This document shows positions 38,081-47,445 of a DNA stretch of 64,000 bases, piece by piece. The DNA is from Burkholderiales bacterium (GTDB taxonomy: Bacteria > Pseudomonadota > Gammaproteobacteria > Burkholderiales > Casimicrobiaceae): contig JAIRJZ010000043.1 of NCBI GenBank assembly GCA_031260355.1, positions 1 to 64,000 on the forward strand, written 5' to 3'. Numbering within the stretch: the stretch's first letter is position 1; every line of letters begins with the position of its first letter. Made by a program: the position numbers and the translations under genes. A model generated the notes under the pieces. The model was not told the DNA's origin. It was given only the letters and a program-made list of their open reading frames with translations, and searched no databases.

Positions 38081-38086
38081 TATAAT
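38081..38086 (+). promoter_or_regulatory. Candidate -10 box (TATAAT) before the cyclo-ligase gene
   Basis: A perfect TATAAT lies 57 bases before the ATG at 38144, in the short divergent gap with pepP. No good TTGACA is seen 16-18 bases upstream, so the -35 is weak or absent. Confidence 0.4.
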
Positions 38087-38143
38087 GCTGCTCAGGGCGT
38101 TTTCCTTTGCCGCTTTGTTATAGGTTCCCTACAGGCGCTCACC

Positions 38144-38752
38144 ATGTCTTTTTCCTCGCTTTCCGAAACGCAACGCGCCAAGCAAGAGATACGCCGTCGT
38201 GTGCTGGCTTTGCGCGAGGGGTTGTCGGCGGAAATGCACGCGGCGCATTCGCGCGGTATCGCACAACGAATCGCTGCCTTGCCGTCGTTCGCCGCGGCCC
38301 GCGCGGTGCTGCTGTTTCATCCGTTCGGCAGCGAATGGGCGGCGGCGTTGCTGGTGCAGGAAGCGTTGCGGAGCGGGAAGACCGTGGTGTTGCCGCGGGT
38401 GATTCGGACGCAGGAAAATTTGCGGCAGATGGTGCTGCAAACGGTCGAAAATATCGACCGTGATACGGCGCCCGGCTTGTGGGGCATTCGCGAACCGCTG
38501 CCGGAACGCCCGCTCGTTTCCCCGGAAACGATCGACTGGGTTCTGGTGCCGGGCGTTGCGTTTACGCCGCACGGTGATCGGCTGGGATACGGAGCAGGGT
38601 TTTACGACCGGCTGCTGCCGCAGATACCGGCGCGCGTACCGCGCATTGCCGGCGCGTTCGATGCACAGATCGTTGACGTATTGCCGACTGACGCCTACGA
38701 TTGTCCGGTGGATGCCGTGTTGACGGAGAGCCGCGCTTTGCATTGCGCATGA
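38144..38752 (+). CDS. fau: 5-formyltetrahydrofolate cyclo-ligase
   Basis: Converts 5-formyl-THF to 5,10-methenyl-THF using ATP, salvaging folate. The 202 residues include 'QRAKQEIRRRVLALRE' (N-terminal Lys/Arg site) and 'VPGVAFTPHGDRLGYGAGFYDR', the family's conserved C-terminal motif. In-frame sequence continues upstream into pepP, but ATG 38144 gives the normal length. In many proteobacteria this gene follows 6S RNA; here the 92-base upstream gap is too short for one. It joins MetH as a folate one-carbon enzyme. Confidence 0.93.
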   Translation: MSFSSLSETQRAKQEIRRRVLALREGLSAEMHAAHSRGIAQRIAALPSFAAARAVLLFHPFGSEWAAALLVQEALRSGKTVVLPRVIRTQENLRQMVLQTVENIDRDTAPGLWGIREPLPERPLVSPETIDWVLVPGVAFTPHGDRLGYGAGFYDRLLPQIPARVPRIAGAFDAQIVDVLPTDAYDCPVDAVLTESRALHCA

Positions 38753-38817
38753 CCATCGCGCATGACAGGAATCAATCCGGCGCTCGCGGCGATCACCAAC
38801 CTATTTTGAGGTTTCGC

Positions 38818-41481
38818 ATGACAACCGAACACGATCACGACCCCCAAGAGACGCAAGAATGGCTGACGGCGCTGGAGGGCGTTTTGCAGCATGTCGGACC
38901 AGTGCGGGCGCATTACCTGATCGAGCAGTTGATCGAAAAGGCACGCCTCGAAGGCGTCAATCTGCCGTTCTCGGCCAACACTGGATATATCAACACAATT
39001 CCGCTCGATCAGCAGGCGCCGATTCCCGGCGATCAGGAGATCGAGCACCGGATTCGTTCGTATGTGCGCTGGAACGCAGCGGTGATGGTGTTGCGCGCCA
39101 ACAAGCACACCAATGTCGGCGGCCACATCGCCAGTTTTGCCTCGGCGGCGACGCTTTATGAGGTCGGTTACAACCATTTCTGGCGGGGAGACGACGAAGC
39201 GGGCGATGGCGATTTGACTTTCATTCAGGGGCATTCCGCTCCCGGCATCTACGCGCGCGCTTTTCTGCTGGGGCGTTTGACCGAGGAGCAAATGGATCAT
39301 TTCCGGCAGGAGGTTGACGGCAAAGGGTTGTCGTCGTACCCGCATCCGTGGCTGATGCCGGAGTTCTGGCAGTTTCCGACGGTGTCGATGGGGCTGGGGC
39401 CGCTGATGGCGATTTATCAGGCGCGTTTTCTGCGCTACCTCGAAGACCGCGGCTTCGGAAAACACCGCCACCGCAAAGTGTGGGCGTTCCTCGGCGACGG
39501 CGAGACCGACGAACCGGAGGCGCTCGGCGCCATCGGGATGGCCGGACGCGAGAAGCTCGACAACCTGATTTTCGTCGTCAACTGCAACCTGCAACGTCTC
39601 GACGGGCCGGTGCGCGGCAACGGTAAGATCATTCAGGAACTCGAGGCCGAATTTCGCGGCGCCGGCTGGAACGTCATCAAAGTGATCTGGGGCAGCCACT
39701 GGGATCCGCTGCTGGCGCGCGATAAAAGCGGCGCGTTGAAGCGCCGGATGATGGCGTGCCTCGACGGCGATTACCAGACCTTCAAAGGTCGTAGCGGCGC
39801 GTATGTGCGCGAACATTTTTTCAATACGCCCGAACTGAAGGCGTTGATCGCCGGCATGGACGACGACGATATCTGGCGGCTGAATCGTGGCGGCCACGAT
39901 CCGCACAAGGTGTACCCGGCCTACAAGGCGGCGAGCGAGCATCGGGGGCAACCGACGGTGATTCTTGCCAAGACGATCAAGGGTTACGGCATGGGCGAGT
40001 CGGGCGAAGCCGCCAACATCGCGCATCAGGCGAAGAAGATGACCCTGGATTCGCTGAAGCGGTTCCGCGACCGTTTCAAGCTGCCATTGAGCGACGAGCA
40101 GGTCGAGAAACTGGAATACCTTTCGTTCCTGCCGGATTCCGTCGAGTACCGGTACATGCAGGAGCGCCGAAAAGTCCTGGGCGGCTTCCAGCCGAAGCGG
40201 CGGACGCACGCCGAGGCGTTGCCGGTACCGGCATTGCCGGCGTTTGAACGCTTTTTGAAAAGCACCGAGACGCGCGAGGTTTCGACGACGATGGTGTTTG
40301 TGCAGATTCTGCAAATGTTGCTGCGCGATCCCCACCTCGGCAAGCGCGTCGTGCCGATCGTCCCCGACGAGTCGCGCACCTTCGGGATGGAAGGTTTGTT
40401 CCGGCAGATTGGCATCTGGTCGCAGGTCGGTCAGCTCTATACGCCGGAAGACGCTGATCAGTTGATGTTTTACAAGGAAACGAAGAACGGTCAGGTGTTG
40501 CAGGAAGGCATCAACGAGGCGGGCGGCATGGCCGACTGGATCGCCGCCGCGACATCGTACTCCGTGCACGGTGTGCCGATGATTCCGTTTTTCATCTATT
40601 ACTCGATGTTCGGTTTTCAGCGCATCGGTGATCTCGCCTGGGCTGCCGGCGACCTGCGCGCCCGCGGCTTTTTGCTCGGCGGCACCGCCGGGCGCACGAC
40701 GCTGAACGGCGAAGGTTTGCAGCATGAGGACGGCCATTCCCATCTGTTGGCGGCGACGATCCCGAATTGCATCAGCTACGACCCGACGTTTTCGTATGAA
40801 TTGGCAGTGATTCTGCAAGACGGTCTGCGCCGGATGGTGGCCGAGCAGGAAGATGTGTTTTACTACATCACGCTGATGAATGAGAATTACGCGCATCCCG
40901 GATTGCCGGAAGGCGCGGAAGCCGATATTGCGAAGGGAATGTACCGGTTCAGCGGCGAAGGCAAAGCGAAGAAAGACGTGCCGCACGTTCAGCTTCTGGG
41001 TTCCGGCACGATCTTCCGCGAAGTCATCGCCGCCGCGGAAGTGCTGCGCGACGATTGGGGCGTGACCGCGACGCTGTGGGGTTGTCCGAGTTTCACCGAA
41101 CTGGAACGCGAAGGGCGCAAACTCGGGCGCGACCATTTGCTGCACCCGACGGCGGCGCGCCAGCAATCGCATGTCGAGAAATGCCTGCAAGACACGCAGG
41201 GGCCGATCATCGCCGCGACCGATTACAACCGCGCGTTCGCCGAGCAGATTCGTCCGCATCTGCCGGTCGGTCGCCGTTACGTCACGCTCGGCGCCGACGG
41301 TTTCGGTCGCTCCGATACCCGCGAAAAACTGCGCCATTTCTTCGAGGTGGATCGTTACTGGGTCGCCGTCGCCGCGCTGAAGGCGTTGGCCGACGACGGC
41401 GTGATCCCTGTAGCACGTGTTGACGAGGCGTTGAAACAATACGCGATCGACACAAAGAAACCGGCGCCGTGGACGGTGTAA
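38818..41481 (+). CDS. aceE: Pyruvate dehydrogenase E1 component AceE (homodimeric type)
   Basis: Thiamine-diphosphate enzyme (887 residues) that decarboxylates pyruvate and acetylates the E2 lipoyl group. Visible: 'IRSYVRWNAAVMVLRANK', 'GDGETDEPEALGAIGMAGRE' (ThDP/Mg motif GDGE..NC with 'FVVNCNLQRLDGPVRGN'), 'AKTIKGYGMG', 'RTFGMEGLFRQIGI' and 'GGTAGRTTLNGEGLQHEDGH'. Length matches E. coli AceE. ATG 38818 starts the conserved region. It is followed 34 bases later by aceF. Confidence 0.97.
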   Translation: MTTEHDHDPQETQEWLTALEGVLQHVGPVRAHYLIEQLIEKARLEGVNLPFSANTGYINTIPLDQQAPIPGDQEIEHRIRSYVRWNAAVMVLRANKHTNVGGHIASFASAATLYEVGYNHFWRGDDEAGDGDLTFIQGHSAPGIYARAFLLGRLTEEQMDHFRQEVDGKGLSSYPHPWLMPEFWQFPTVSMGLGPLMAIYQARFLRYLEDRGFGKHRHRKVWAFLGDGETDEPEALGAIGMAGREKLDNLIFVVNCNLQRLDGPVRGNGKIIQELEAEFRGAGWNVIKVIWGSHWDPLLARDKSGALKRRMMACLDGDYQTFKGRSGAYVREHFFNTPELKALIAGMDDDDIWRLNRGGHDPHKVYPAYKAASEHRGQPTVILAKTIKGYGMGESGEAANIAHQAKKMTLDSLKRFRDRFKLPLSDEQVEKLEYLSFLPDSVEYRYMQERRKVLGGFQPKRRTHAEALPVPALPAFERFLKSTETREVSTTMVFVQILQMLLRDPHLGKRVVPIVPDESRTFGMEGLFRQIGIWSQVGQLYTPEDADQLMFYKETKNGQVLQEGINEAGGMADWIAAATSYSVHGVPMIPFFIYYSMFGFQRIGDLAWAAGDLRARGFLLGGTAGRTTLNGEGLQHEDGHSHLLAATIPNCISYDPTFSYELAVILQDGLRRMVAEQEDVFYYITLMNENYAHPGLPEGAEADIAKGMYRFSGEGKAKKDVPHVQLLGSGTIFREVIAAAEVLRDDWGVTATLWGCPSFTELEREGRKLGRDHLLHPTAARQQSHVEKCLQDTQGPIIAATDYNRAFAEQIRPHLPVGRRYVTLGADGFGRSDTREKLRHFFEVDRYWVAVAALKALADDGVIPVARVDEALKQYAIDTKKPAPWTV

Positions 41482-41515
41482 GCCGATTCCGTGTTGACAT
41501 CGACAGATTGATTTT

Positions 41516-42784
41516 ATGAGCACCATCGACATCAAACTTCCCGACATCGGCGGCTTTGAAAATGTGCTGGTGATCGAGATTCTCGTTGCCGTCGGCGACA
41601 GGATCGAAAAAGACACTCCGCTCATCACGCTCGAATCGGACAAGGCGACGATGGAAGTGCCGTCGCCTTACGTCGGCACCGTGCGCGAGGTAAAAATCCG
41701 AGTGGGGGACACCGTCAGCGAAGGACAGGTGTTGCTGATTCTCGATGCCGCTGATGATGGTTCGGAAAAGCCGGCGGCGACGCCCGCTGCGGAAGCGTCA
41801 GCGCCGACCGAAGCAACGCGCGTGGAAGCGCCCCGACCGACAGCGCCGCCGCCGAAGACGGAAACGACGGTGGTGGATTCATCGTCTTATGTTGCCCATG
41901 CGTCGCCGACGGTACGGAAGTTTGCGCGTGAACTCGGCGTCGATTTGTCGCGGGTCAGCGGCTCCGGCCCGAAAGGGCGCATCATGCAGGAGGACGTCAA
42001 AGCCTTCGTTCAGGGAACGTTTGCAAAAGGCGCGGTGGCGGCGGGTACCGGCGCGGCCGGTGGATTGCTGCCCTGGCCGGTCATTGATTTTACTCAGTTC
42101 GGGCCGGTCGAGACCGTGCCTTTGTCGCGGATCAAGAAAATCTCCGGCGCCAATCTGGCACGCAACTGGGCGATGATTCCGCACGTCACGCAATTCGACA
42201 GCGCCGACATCACCGAGCTGGAAGCGCTGCGCGTCACCCTCAACCAAGAGAACGAAGGCGTCAAAATCACGATGCTGGCGTTTTTGATGAAAGCCGGTGC
42301 CGCCGCGCTGAAGCGTTTTCCCGATTTCAGCGCATCGCTGCAAGGGGAAAACCTGATACTCAAAAAATACTGCCACCTCGGTTTCGCGGCGGACACGCCG
42401 AACGGTCTCGTTGTTCCGGTCATCCGGGACTGCGACCGGAAAACCGTCAGCGAGATCGCGATGGAGACGGCGGAACTGGCAACCCGGGCACGCGCCGGCA
42501 AATTGTTGCCGGGCGAGATGCAGGGAGGGGTCTTTACCATTTCATCGCTGGGCGGTATCGGTGGCACGGCGTTTACGCCGATCATCAACGCGCCGGAAGT
42601 GGCGATCCTCGGCGTTTCGAAAAGCGTCAAACAGCCGGTGTGGGACGGCAATGCTTTCATGCCGCGGCTGATGCTGCCGCTGTCGTTGTCGTACGATCAT
42701 CGGGTGATCGACGGCGCGCAGGCGGCGCGGTTCACCGCGCATCTGGCGCAGCTCCTCGCCGACATGCGGCAAGTGTTGGTATAA
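41516..42784 (+). CDS. aceF: Dihydrolipoamide acetyltransferase AceF (E2), one lipoyl domain
   Basis: E2 core of the pyruvate dehydrogenase complex (422 residues). A single lipoyl domain at 1-75 with 'ESDKATMEVPSP' (lipoyl Lys about residue 43), an Ala/Pro linker, the E3/E1-binding domain at about 122-160 ('SPTVRKFARELGVDLSRVSG'), then the catalytic domain ending in 'SYDHRVIDGAQAARF' (His/Asp near residue 394). E. coli has three lipoyl domains; one or two is common in other bacteria. No lpdA (E3) gene follows, unlike in many betaproteobacteria. Confidence 0.96.
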   Translation: MSTIDIKLPDIGGFENVLVIEILVAVGDRIEKDTPLITLESDKATMEVPSPYVGTVREVKIRVGDTVSEGQVLLILDAADDGSEKPAATPAAEASAPTEATRVEAPRPTAPPPKTETTVVDSSSYVAHASPTVRKFARELGVDLSRVSGSGPKGRIMQEDVKAFVQGTFAKGAVAAGTGAAGGLLPWPVIDFTQFGPVETVPLSRIKKISGANLARNWAMIPHVTQFDSADITELEALRVTLNQENEGVKITMLAFLMKAGAAALKRFPDFSASLQGENLILKKYCHLGFAADTPNGLVVPVIRDCDRKTVSEIAMETAELATRARAGKLLPGEMQGGVFTISSLGGIGGTAFTPIINAPEVAILGVSKSVKQPVWDGNAFMPRLMLPLSLSYDHRVIDGAQAARFTAHLAQLLADMRQVLV

Positions 42785-42796
42785 GACAGGCTCCCC

Positions 42797-43684
42797 ATGC
42801 GAACCAAACAGAAGAGCGTACGAACCGGCTTTCCCGCCGGTCATTTTTACTCGCCGGATATCGACCCCGAAGAACTGACCGAACGGGAGTCCGAAATATG
42901 GCCGGTAACGCCACTTCCCGTTTTGGGAATTGATTTTAACGAACGCAGCCACCGGCAGATTCTTTCAGAGGACTTTCCCCGGTTTATCGGCGATTACGAT
43001 TATCCCGAAAAAGAGAACGAAGTAAAGCAAGCCCACGATTTCTTTACGCAGAACAGCCAATTCAGTTGGCTGGACGCAAGAGCGACTTTCGTGCTGATGC
43101 GCAAGTGGCGTCCTTCCCGGGTGGTTGAGGTAGGCTCCGGTTACTCTTCGCTGTTGATGGCGGATGTCAACCGCCGCTTCCTGAGCGGAAAATGCCTGTT
43201 GACGTGTATTGAGCCGTATCCGCGCCTGTTCCTGAAACAGGGTGTGCCGGGTATCTCGAAAGTCATCGAAGAAAAAGTGCAGTAGGTGCCGTTGGGAATC
43301 TTCGAGGCGCTCGAAAGCGGAGATATTTTGTTTATCGATTCTTCTCATGTCTCCAAGACCGGAAGCGATGTCAATTATTTGTATTTTGAGGTTTTGCCCC
43401 GCCTGAAGCCCGGGGTCAAAATACACATCCACGACATTTTTTTGCCGCACGAATATCTGAAAGAGTGGGTTTTGGGGGAATGCAGGAGCTGGAATGAGCA
43501 ATACCTTTTACGCGCGCTGCTCATGTATTCTTCGGCGTTTAGCGTCGTCTTCGGGTGTGCTTACGCGATGGCGACCATGGCCGATAAAGTCAAAGCGGCG
43601 CTTTCCCATCCGAAAGGACATGCTTTTGGCGGCGGCAGTTTTTGGATGGAAAAAAATCAGGGCGGTTTCTGCTCAGAGGCATAG
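42797..43684 (+). pseudogene. SAM-dependent methyltransferase interrupted by an in-frame amber codon
   Basis: One continuous reading frame of 295 codons with a TAG at 43283-43285 (codon 163). Upstream: 'KWRPSRVVEVGSGYSSLLMA' (SAM-binding loop) and 'LLTCIEPYPRLFLK'. Downstream in the same frame: 'GDILFIDSSHVSKTGSDVNY' and 'GVKIHIHDIFLPHEY', completing a class I Methyltransf_24-like protein. Both halves are intact and neither alone has the whole fold. A GTG follows the TAG directly, so the second half could be re-initiated. It lies 12 bases after aceF. A fresh nonsense mutation or a base-calling error is most likely. Confidence 0.75.
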
Positions 43685-43926
43685 ATTTTTCCCCTTGCCC
43701 GCGGCGGGCTGGGTAAGGGGGTGAAGCCCCTTCGTGGCGAGTCGATTTCCCAAAAAAGCAACACAAATAGCAATTTATTCGCGACGCATAACCGTTTGTT
43801 GCATAAGCCAAATTGGTATGTGATAGTTATCTCCAGCGAGAATCAAGCGACCGTCGTCGCGAAGGGTTTTCCAACGACAAAGCAAAACGGCGCTTTTGTG
43901 GTTCTTGCACTTTAGGGAGTGCAACC

Positions 43927-45783
43927 ATGAATCAAAGGTGCGTCAAGCGCGGAAGTGTGCGCGGGTTTTTTTCGTGGGTTATAACGGCATCCAAAGTTAT
44001 CGCCCTGTCCGGTTTTTTATTTCTTCCCATCGTTGTTCATGCCCAAAGTTGCTCTGCCGCTGCCGAGGCGGGGCAAGTGGCTGCAGACAGTTGCGTTACA
44101 ACGTTTGCCGGCGGCACGTTCAGCACAACAGGGGCGGCCAGCAGGCCGGTATTTTTTGCCAGTAACGGCGGCAGCATTACGGCGACGGCTCCTGTGACGC
44201 TGTCCAGTGTTGGCACCACTTCCCCCGGCGCGTGGGCGGCGACAGCAGGAACGGTCAGCCTGAACAGCGGCGGCAGCATCACCACGATTGGCAACACTTC
44301 CCCCGGCGCACGGGCGGAGGGGGGGGCGGTCAATCTGAGCGGCACCACCACCAGCATCACCACGAGTGGCCTTAATGGATACGGCCTGGAGGCGGTTTAT
44401 GCGGTTGTCGGCGGAGTCAATACGAACGGCGTCGTCAACGCAAGCAGTGTCAACATTGTCACGACAGGTCAGGCCGCGCACGGGGCGATGGCTTCCCGAG
44501 GGGCGATCATGACGCTGGACACGATCGATATACAGGTGTCCGGATCCTACGCGTCCGGACTTATCGGCCAAGGCTATCTGCCGTTCGTCCCGTTGGTTCC
44601 GATGCCGACAACCATCAACGGCAGTAACGTGACCATCAACGTTTCCGGTGATAACGGTCGGGGCGCGAACGTCAACTCTACCGGCTCGATCACGCTTAGC
44701 GACAGTTCACTCACGGTGACGGGGACGAACGGCTACGGCGTTTCGGCGGCGAGGCATGATCCGGTGAATAACATTGGTTCGGTCATGACGCTGCTGCGGA
44801 CGTCTGTCTCCTGCACGGAGACGGCCGCCCTGGTTTATAGCTCCGGCGAGATTTATGCGACGGACTCGACGCTGACGGGAGGCAAATACGGCGTTACCTT
44901 GACCGACTATACTGACGCTCTCAGCAAAAACCCGCCGTTGAATATCGTTTCTATCGATGGCGGGTCGTTGACGTCGGTGCTGGATACTTTTTACGCGGAA
45001 GGCCCCATTTCTGAAATCACCCTGAAAAACCGGACGGCTGTGAGCGCCGACAACAAGGTGTTGCTCAATGTGATCACCACGGCTCCGCTCACCCTGGTCA
45101 GCAAGGTTGACTTTACCGTAGAAGACATCACGGCAACGGGAGACATCATCGCTGACGCCGGAAGCGTTTTGAACAACGCCCTGATTTCCGGTTCCATCAT
45201 CACCGGCATTGAAAAGAATACGCATACGACCATCGATACGTCCAGCCGGTGGATCATGAACGGCAATTCCGATATTCATTCATTGGCGCTGGCGGGGACG
45301 GCGGCCTTTGATCCGGCCGGGGGCTACAAGACGCTGACGACGAAAGACTATGTTGGAAATGATGGCGTCCTGATGGTGAACACATACCTCGACATCGACG
45401 GTTCGCCTTCCGACCGGTTGATCATCAATGGCGGTTCGGCCACAGGAACGACGAAGATTCGCGTCAATAACACCGGCGGCCCCGGGGCGCCCACGACCGG
45501 AAACGGTATCCTCGTGGTACAGGCGATCAACGGCGCAACGATTGATCCGGGCGCCTTTGTTCTGGATACCGATTTGCGCGGCATCGGCGGGCACGATTAC
45601 GCGCTGCATTACGGCAGCGTCGATACCAGCGGCCCGAACAACTGGTATTTGCGTAGTACCGCCCGCCCGCAGCCCTTTCCGGGAACCGTCGGCGTTCCTG
45701 CGCTGAGCCCGATGGGGCTGGCGTTGTTGGCGGGCATGCTGGCAGTACCGGCTCTTTGGCGAAGACGCCGAGGATCGCTGTAG
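43927..45783 (+). CDS. Exported autotransporter-passenger-like protein with IPTL-CTERM-like tail
   Basis: Protein of 618 residues. Signal segment 'VIALSGFLFLPIVVHA' with cleavage after VHA, then Ser/Thr/Gly-rich repetitive beta-strands ('ASNGGSITATAPVTLSSVG', 'AEGGAVNLSGTTTSITTSG') like a right-handed beta-helix pertactin/autotransporter passenger. There is no C-terminal beta-barrel; instead the protein ends 'VPALSPMGLALLAGML...' then Arg-Arg-Arg-Arg: a short motif, one membrane helix and a basic tail, the pattern of IPTL-CTERM sorting signals. ATG 43927 has AGGGAG upstream. A surface or envelope-anchored protein is inferred; the sorting enzyme is unknown. Confidence 0.78.
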   Translation: MNQRCVKRGSVRGFFSWVITASKVIALSGFLFLPIVVHAQSCSAAAEAGQVAADSCVTTFAGGTFSTTGAASRPVFFASNGGSITATAPVTLSSVGTTSPGAWAATAGTVSLNSGGSITTIGNTSPGARAEGGAVNLSGTTTSITTSGLNGYGLEAVYAVVGGVNTNGVVNASSVNIVTTGQAAHGAMASRGAIMTLDTIDIQVSGSYASGLIGQGYLPFVPLVPMPTTINGSNVTINVSGDNGRGANVNSTGSITLSDSSLTVTGTNGYGVSAARHDPVNNIGSVMTLLRTSVSCTETAALVYSSGEIYATDSTLTGGKYGVTLTDYTDALSKNPPLNIVSIDGGSLTSVLDTFYAEGPISEITLKNRTAVSADNKVLLNVITTAPLTLVSKVDFTVEDITATGDIIADAGSVLNNALISGSIITGIEKNTHTTIDTSSRWIMNGNSDIHSLALAGTAAFDPAGGYKTLTTKDYVGNDGVLMVNTYLDIDGSPSDRLIINGGSATGTTKIRVNNTGGPGAPTTGNGILVVQAINGATIDPGAFVLDTDLRGIGGHDYALHYGSVDTSGPNNWYLRSTARPQPFPGTVGVPALSPMGLALLAGMLAVPALWRRRRGSL

Positions 45784-45806
45784 CCCCATCGCCTGTTTTT
45801 TCCATG

Positions 45807-45834
45807 GAACAGCCATCAGAAATGATGGCTGTTC
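45807..45834 (+). terminator. Hairpin after the passenger-like gene
   Basis: A perfect 12-base stem, GAACAGCCATCA (45807-45818) with TGATGGCTGTTC (45823-45834), closed by a GAAA tetraloop. The following T-tract is poor (TGTTGT), so it may be a weak terminator. Confidence 0.7.
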
Positions 45835-45876
45835 TGTTGTCACGGAGGGCGTGCACTACCGTACAATGGCCTTGCC

Positions 45877-46233
45877 ATGATCCCGATTCACCGTCCTGAC
45901 CATCCTGTTGACCTCGCGCTGGCCGAGAGTCTTTTGATCGCGGAAGGCATACCGTATTTTGTGCACAACAAACATTTCGGCGGGTTGTACCCCGGTGTGC
46001 AGATAGAGCTTCTCAACGCCAGAACCGTCATGGTGCCGGAGGCGGAGGCGCTTCGCGCTCGCGAAGTTTTGGCGGATTTGCTGACAGCGGAGCCGGAACC
46101 GCCGCCGACCTCTCCGCGTCCCCGCTTTTCCCTTGGGCAGATTTTCCGCATGCTGTTTGAAGCGGTTGCCTTCGGCTGGTTTTTCCCGGCCAAACGGCGG
46201 CGGAAAGACGACGATACGAAAACCACTCCCTGA
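45877..46233 (+). CDS. DUF2007-type putative signal-transducing protein
   Basis: Protein of 118 residues. Residues about 10-70 ('[20 protein letters not shown]', '[18 protein letters not shown]') match the DUF2007 domain, a small ferredoxin-like fold of unknown role. The C-terminal part has a hydrophobic stretch ('[15 protein letters not shown]') and a basic/acidic tail. It is 14 bases upstream of queF and probably cotranscribed with it. Confidence 0.75.
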   Translation: MIPIHRPDHPVDLALAESLLIAEGIPYFVHNKHFGGLYPGVQIELLNARTVMVPEAEALRAREVLADLLTAEPEPPPTSPRPRFSLGQIFRMLFEAVAFGWFFPAKRRRKDDDTKTTP

Positions 46234-46247
46234 TCCTTCCGAGTCTC

Positions 46248-47087
46248 ATGAATACGCCTGATCGCAGCCCGCTCGGCAAAGCCGATGCGTACCCCGAACA
46301 CTACGACGCTTCGTTGCTCTTTCCGATTCCACGCGCCGACAAGCGTGTCGAAATCGGTATTGGCAATGACGCGCCGTTGCCCTTTTACGGCGCCGATATC
46401 TGGAACGCTTTCGAGTTGTCGTGGCTTGTGCCCGGCGGCAAACCGGAGGTGGCGTTGGCGCGCTTCACGGTTCCCGCGACATCGCCGAACATCATCGAAT
46501 CGAAATCGCTCAAACGGTATCTGAACGGCTTCAACCAAGCGGTGTTTGGTTCGGCGGGCGACGTACGCGATCGTTTGGTTCGCGATCTTTCGGCCGCGGC
46601 AGGGGCGGCGGTGGTCGTCGAACTCGTTTTACCGCGGCAATTTTCCGAGCAGCGCATTGCGGCACTCGAAGGGTTTTGTCTTGACGCGTTGCCGGTCAAT
46701 ATCGACACTTATTTGCCGCGCCCGGATTATTTATTTGCGCACCACGAAGCGCCGGTTGTCACGGAAACCTTGACCTCGCATCTGCTGAAATCGAACTGTC
46801 CGGTCACGGGACAGCCCGATTGGGGCAGTCTGCAAATTTCTTATACCGGGCGACCGATCAATCGCGAAGAGTTGCTCAAATACATTGTTTCACTGCGTCG
46901 TCACAACGAATTTCACGAACAATGCGTCGAGCGCATCTTCATGAATCTGCGGCAGTATTGTTCGCCGCTGCGGTTGTCGGTGTACGCCCGCTATACGCGG
47001 CGCGGCGGGATTGACATCAATCCGTTTCGCGCCAGCCATGCCGACATGCCGTTGCCGGAGAGCAACGGGCGGCTGGCGCGTCAATGA
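46248..47087 (+). CDS. queF: NADPH-dependent 7-cyano-7-deazaguanine reductase QueF
   Basis: Reduces preQ0 to preQ1 for tRNA queuosine. The 279-residue length and tandem T-fold are those of the E. coli-type (YqcD) QueF. Catalytic Cys in '[18 protein letters not shown]', substrate motif '[14 protein letters not shown]' and the C-terminal '[10 protein letters not shown]' are present. No other queuosine genes are nearby. Its last bases overlap by 7 the convergent small basic gene at 47081. Confidence 0.95.
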   Translation: MNTPDRSPLGKADAYPEHYDASLLFPIPRADKRVEIGIGNDAPLPFYGADIWNAFELSWLVPGGKPEVALARFTVPATSPNIIESKSLKRYLNGFNQAVFGSAGDVRDRLVRDLSAAAGAAVVVELVLPRQFSEQRIAALEGFCLDALPVNIDTYLPRPDYLFAHHEAPVVTETLTSHLLKSNCPVTGQPDWGSLQISYTGRPINREELLKYIVSLRRHNEFHEQCVERIFMNLRQYCSPLRLSVYARYTRRGGIDINPFRASHADMPLPESNGRLARQ

Positions 47088-47248
47088 GACGCATCGTCGT
47101 CCTTTTCCGTGCGCAGGAGTTTTTTTAGCGCCTGCCGGTCGTCGCGCCGTTTGATCTTGTGCGCCTTGTCATGAGCGCCGGCGCGACGTTGTCGTGCCAC
47201 CAGCGCGAAGGGGTTGCGCGGCACCAACGTCCGTCCTCTTTTTTTCAT
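47081..47248 (-). CDS. Small basic protein, conserved-looking
   Basis: A 55-residue frame starting at ATG 47248 with AAGGAAA eight bases upstream. The peptide (begins [20 protein letters not shown]) is rich in Arg and Lys and ends Asp-Asp-Asp-Ala-Ser-His. I recall short basic betaproteobacterial proteins with a similar arg-rich N-terminus, but cannot place the family. Its convergent overlap with queF and a real ribosome-binding site argue for translation. Confidence 0.5.
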   Translation of the reverse strand: MKKRGRTLVPRNPFALVARQRRAGAHDKAHKIKRRDDRQALKKLLRTEKDDDASH

Positions 47249-47445
47249 GAGTTTCCTTTTTTGCCGAACACTTCGCATCAGCGGGTGTCATCATTGTCCG
47301 AACGGTTGAAGCGGGTGTCAACCGCCATCATGTCCATGACTGCCGCCATGCTCATTTTTTGCGACGGCTCTCGACGCGATCAAAAGACAAGCGTACCATT
47401 TTGACTTTCGCACATAGCATTCGCGCTGCGCTTCAGGGAGACATC

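Noticed and set aside
38052..38143. 6S RNA (ssrS) upstream of the formyl-THF cyclo-ligase gene
   Set aside because: The gap is 92 bases, about half the RNA's length, and contains a simple promoter-like TATAAT.
38695..41643. Open frame of 982 codons on the minus strand
   Set aside because: Antisense to aceE, whose motifs are complete. High G+C third positions create long reverse frames throughout this window.
43283..43285. Amber codon read as a non-standard amino acid
   Set aside because: No pyrrolysine genes or recoding signal are visible, and the codon is isolated; a nonsense mutation or error is simpler.
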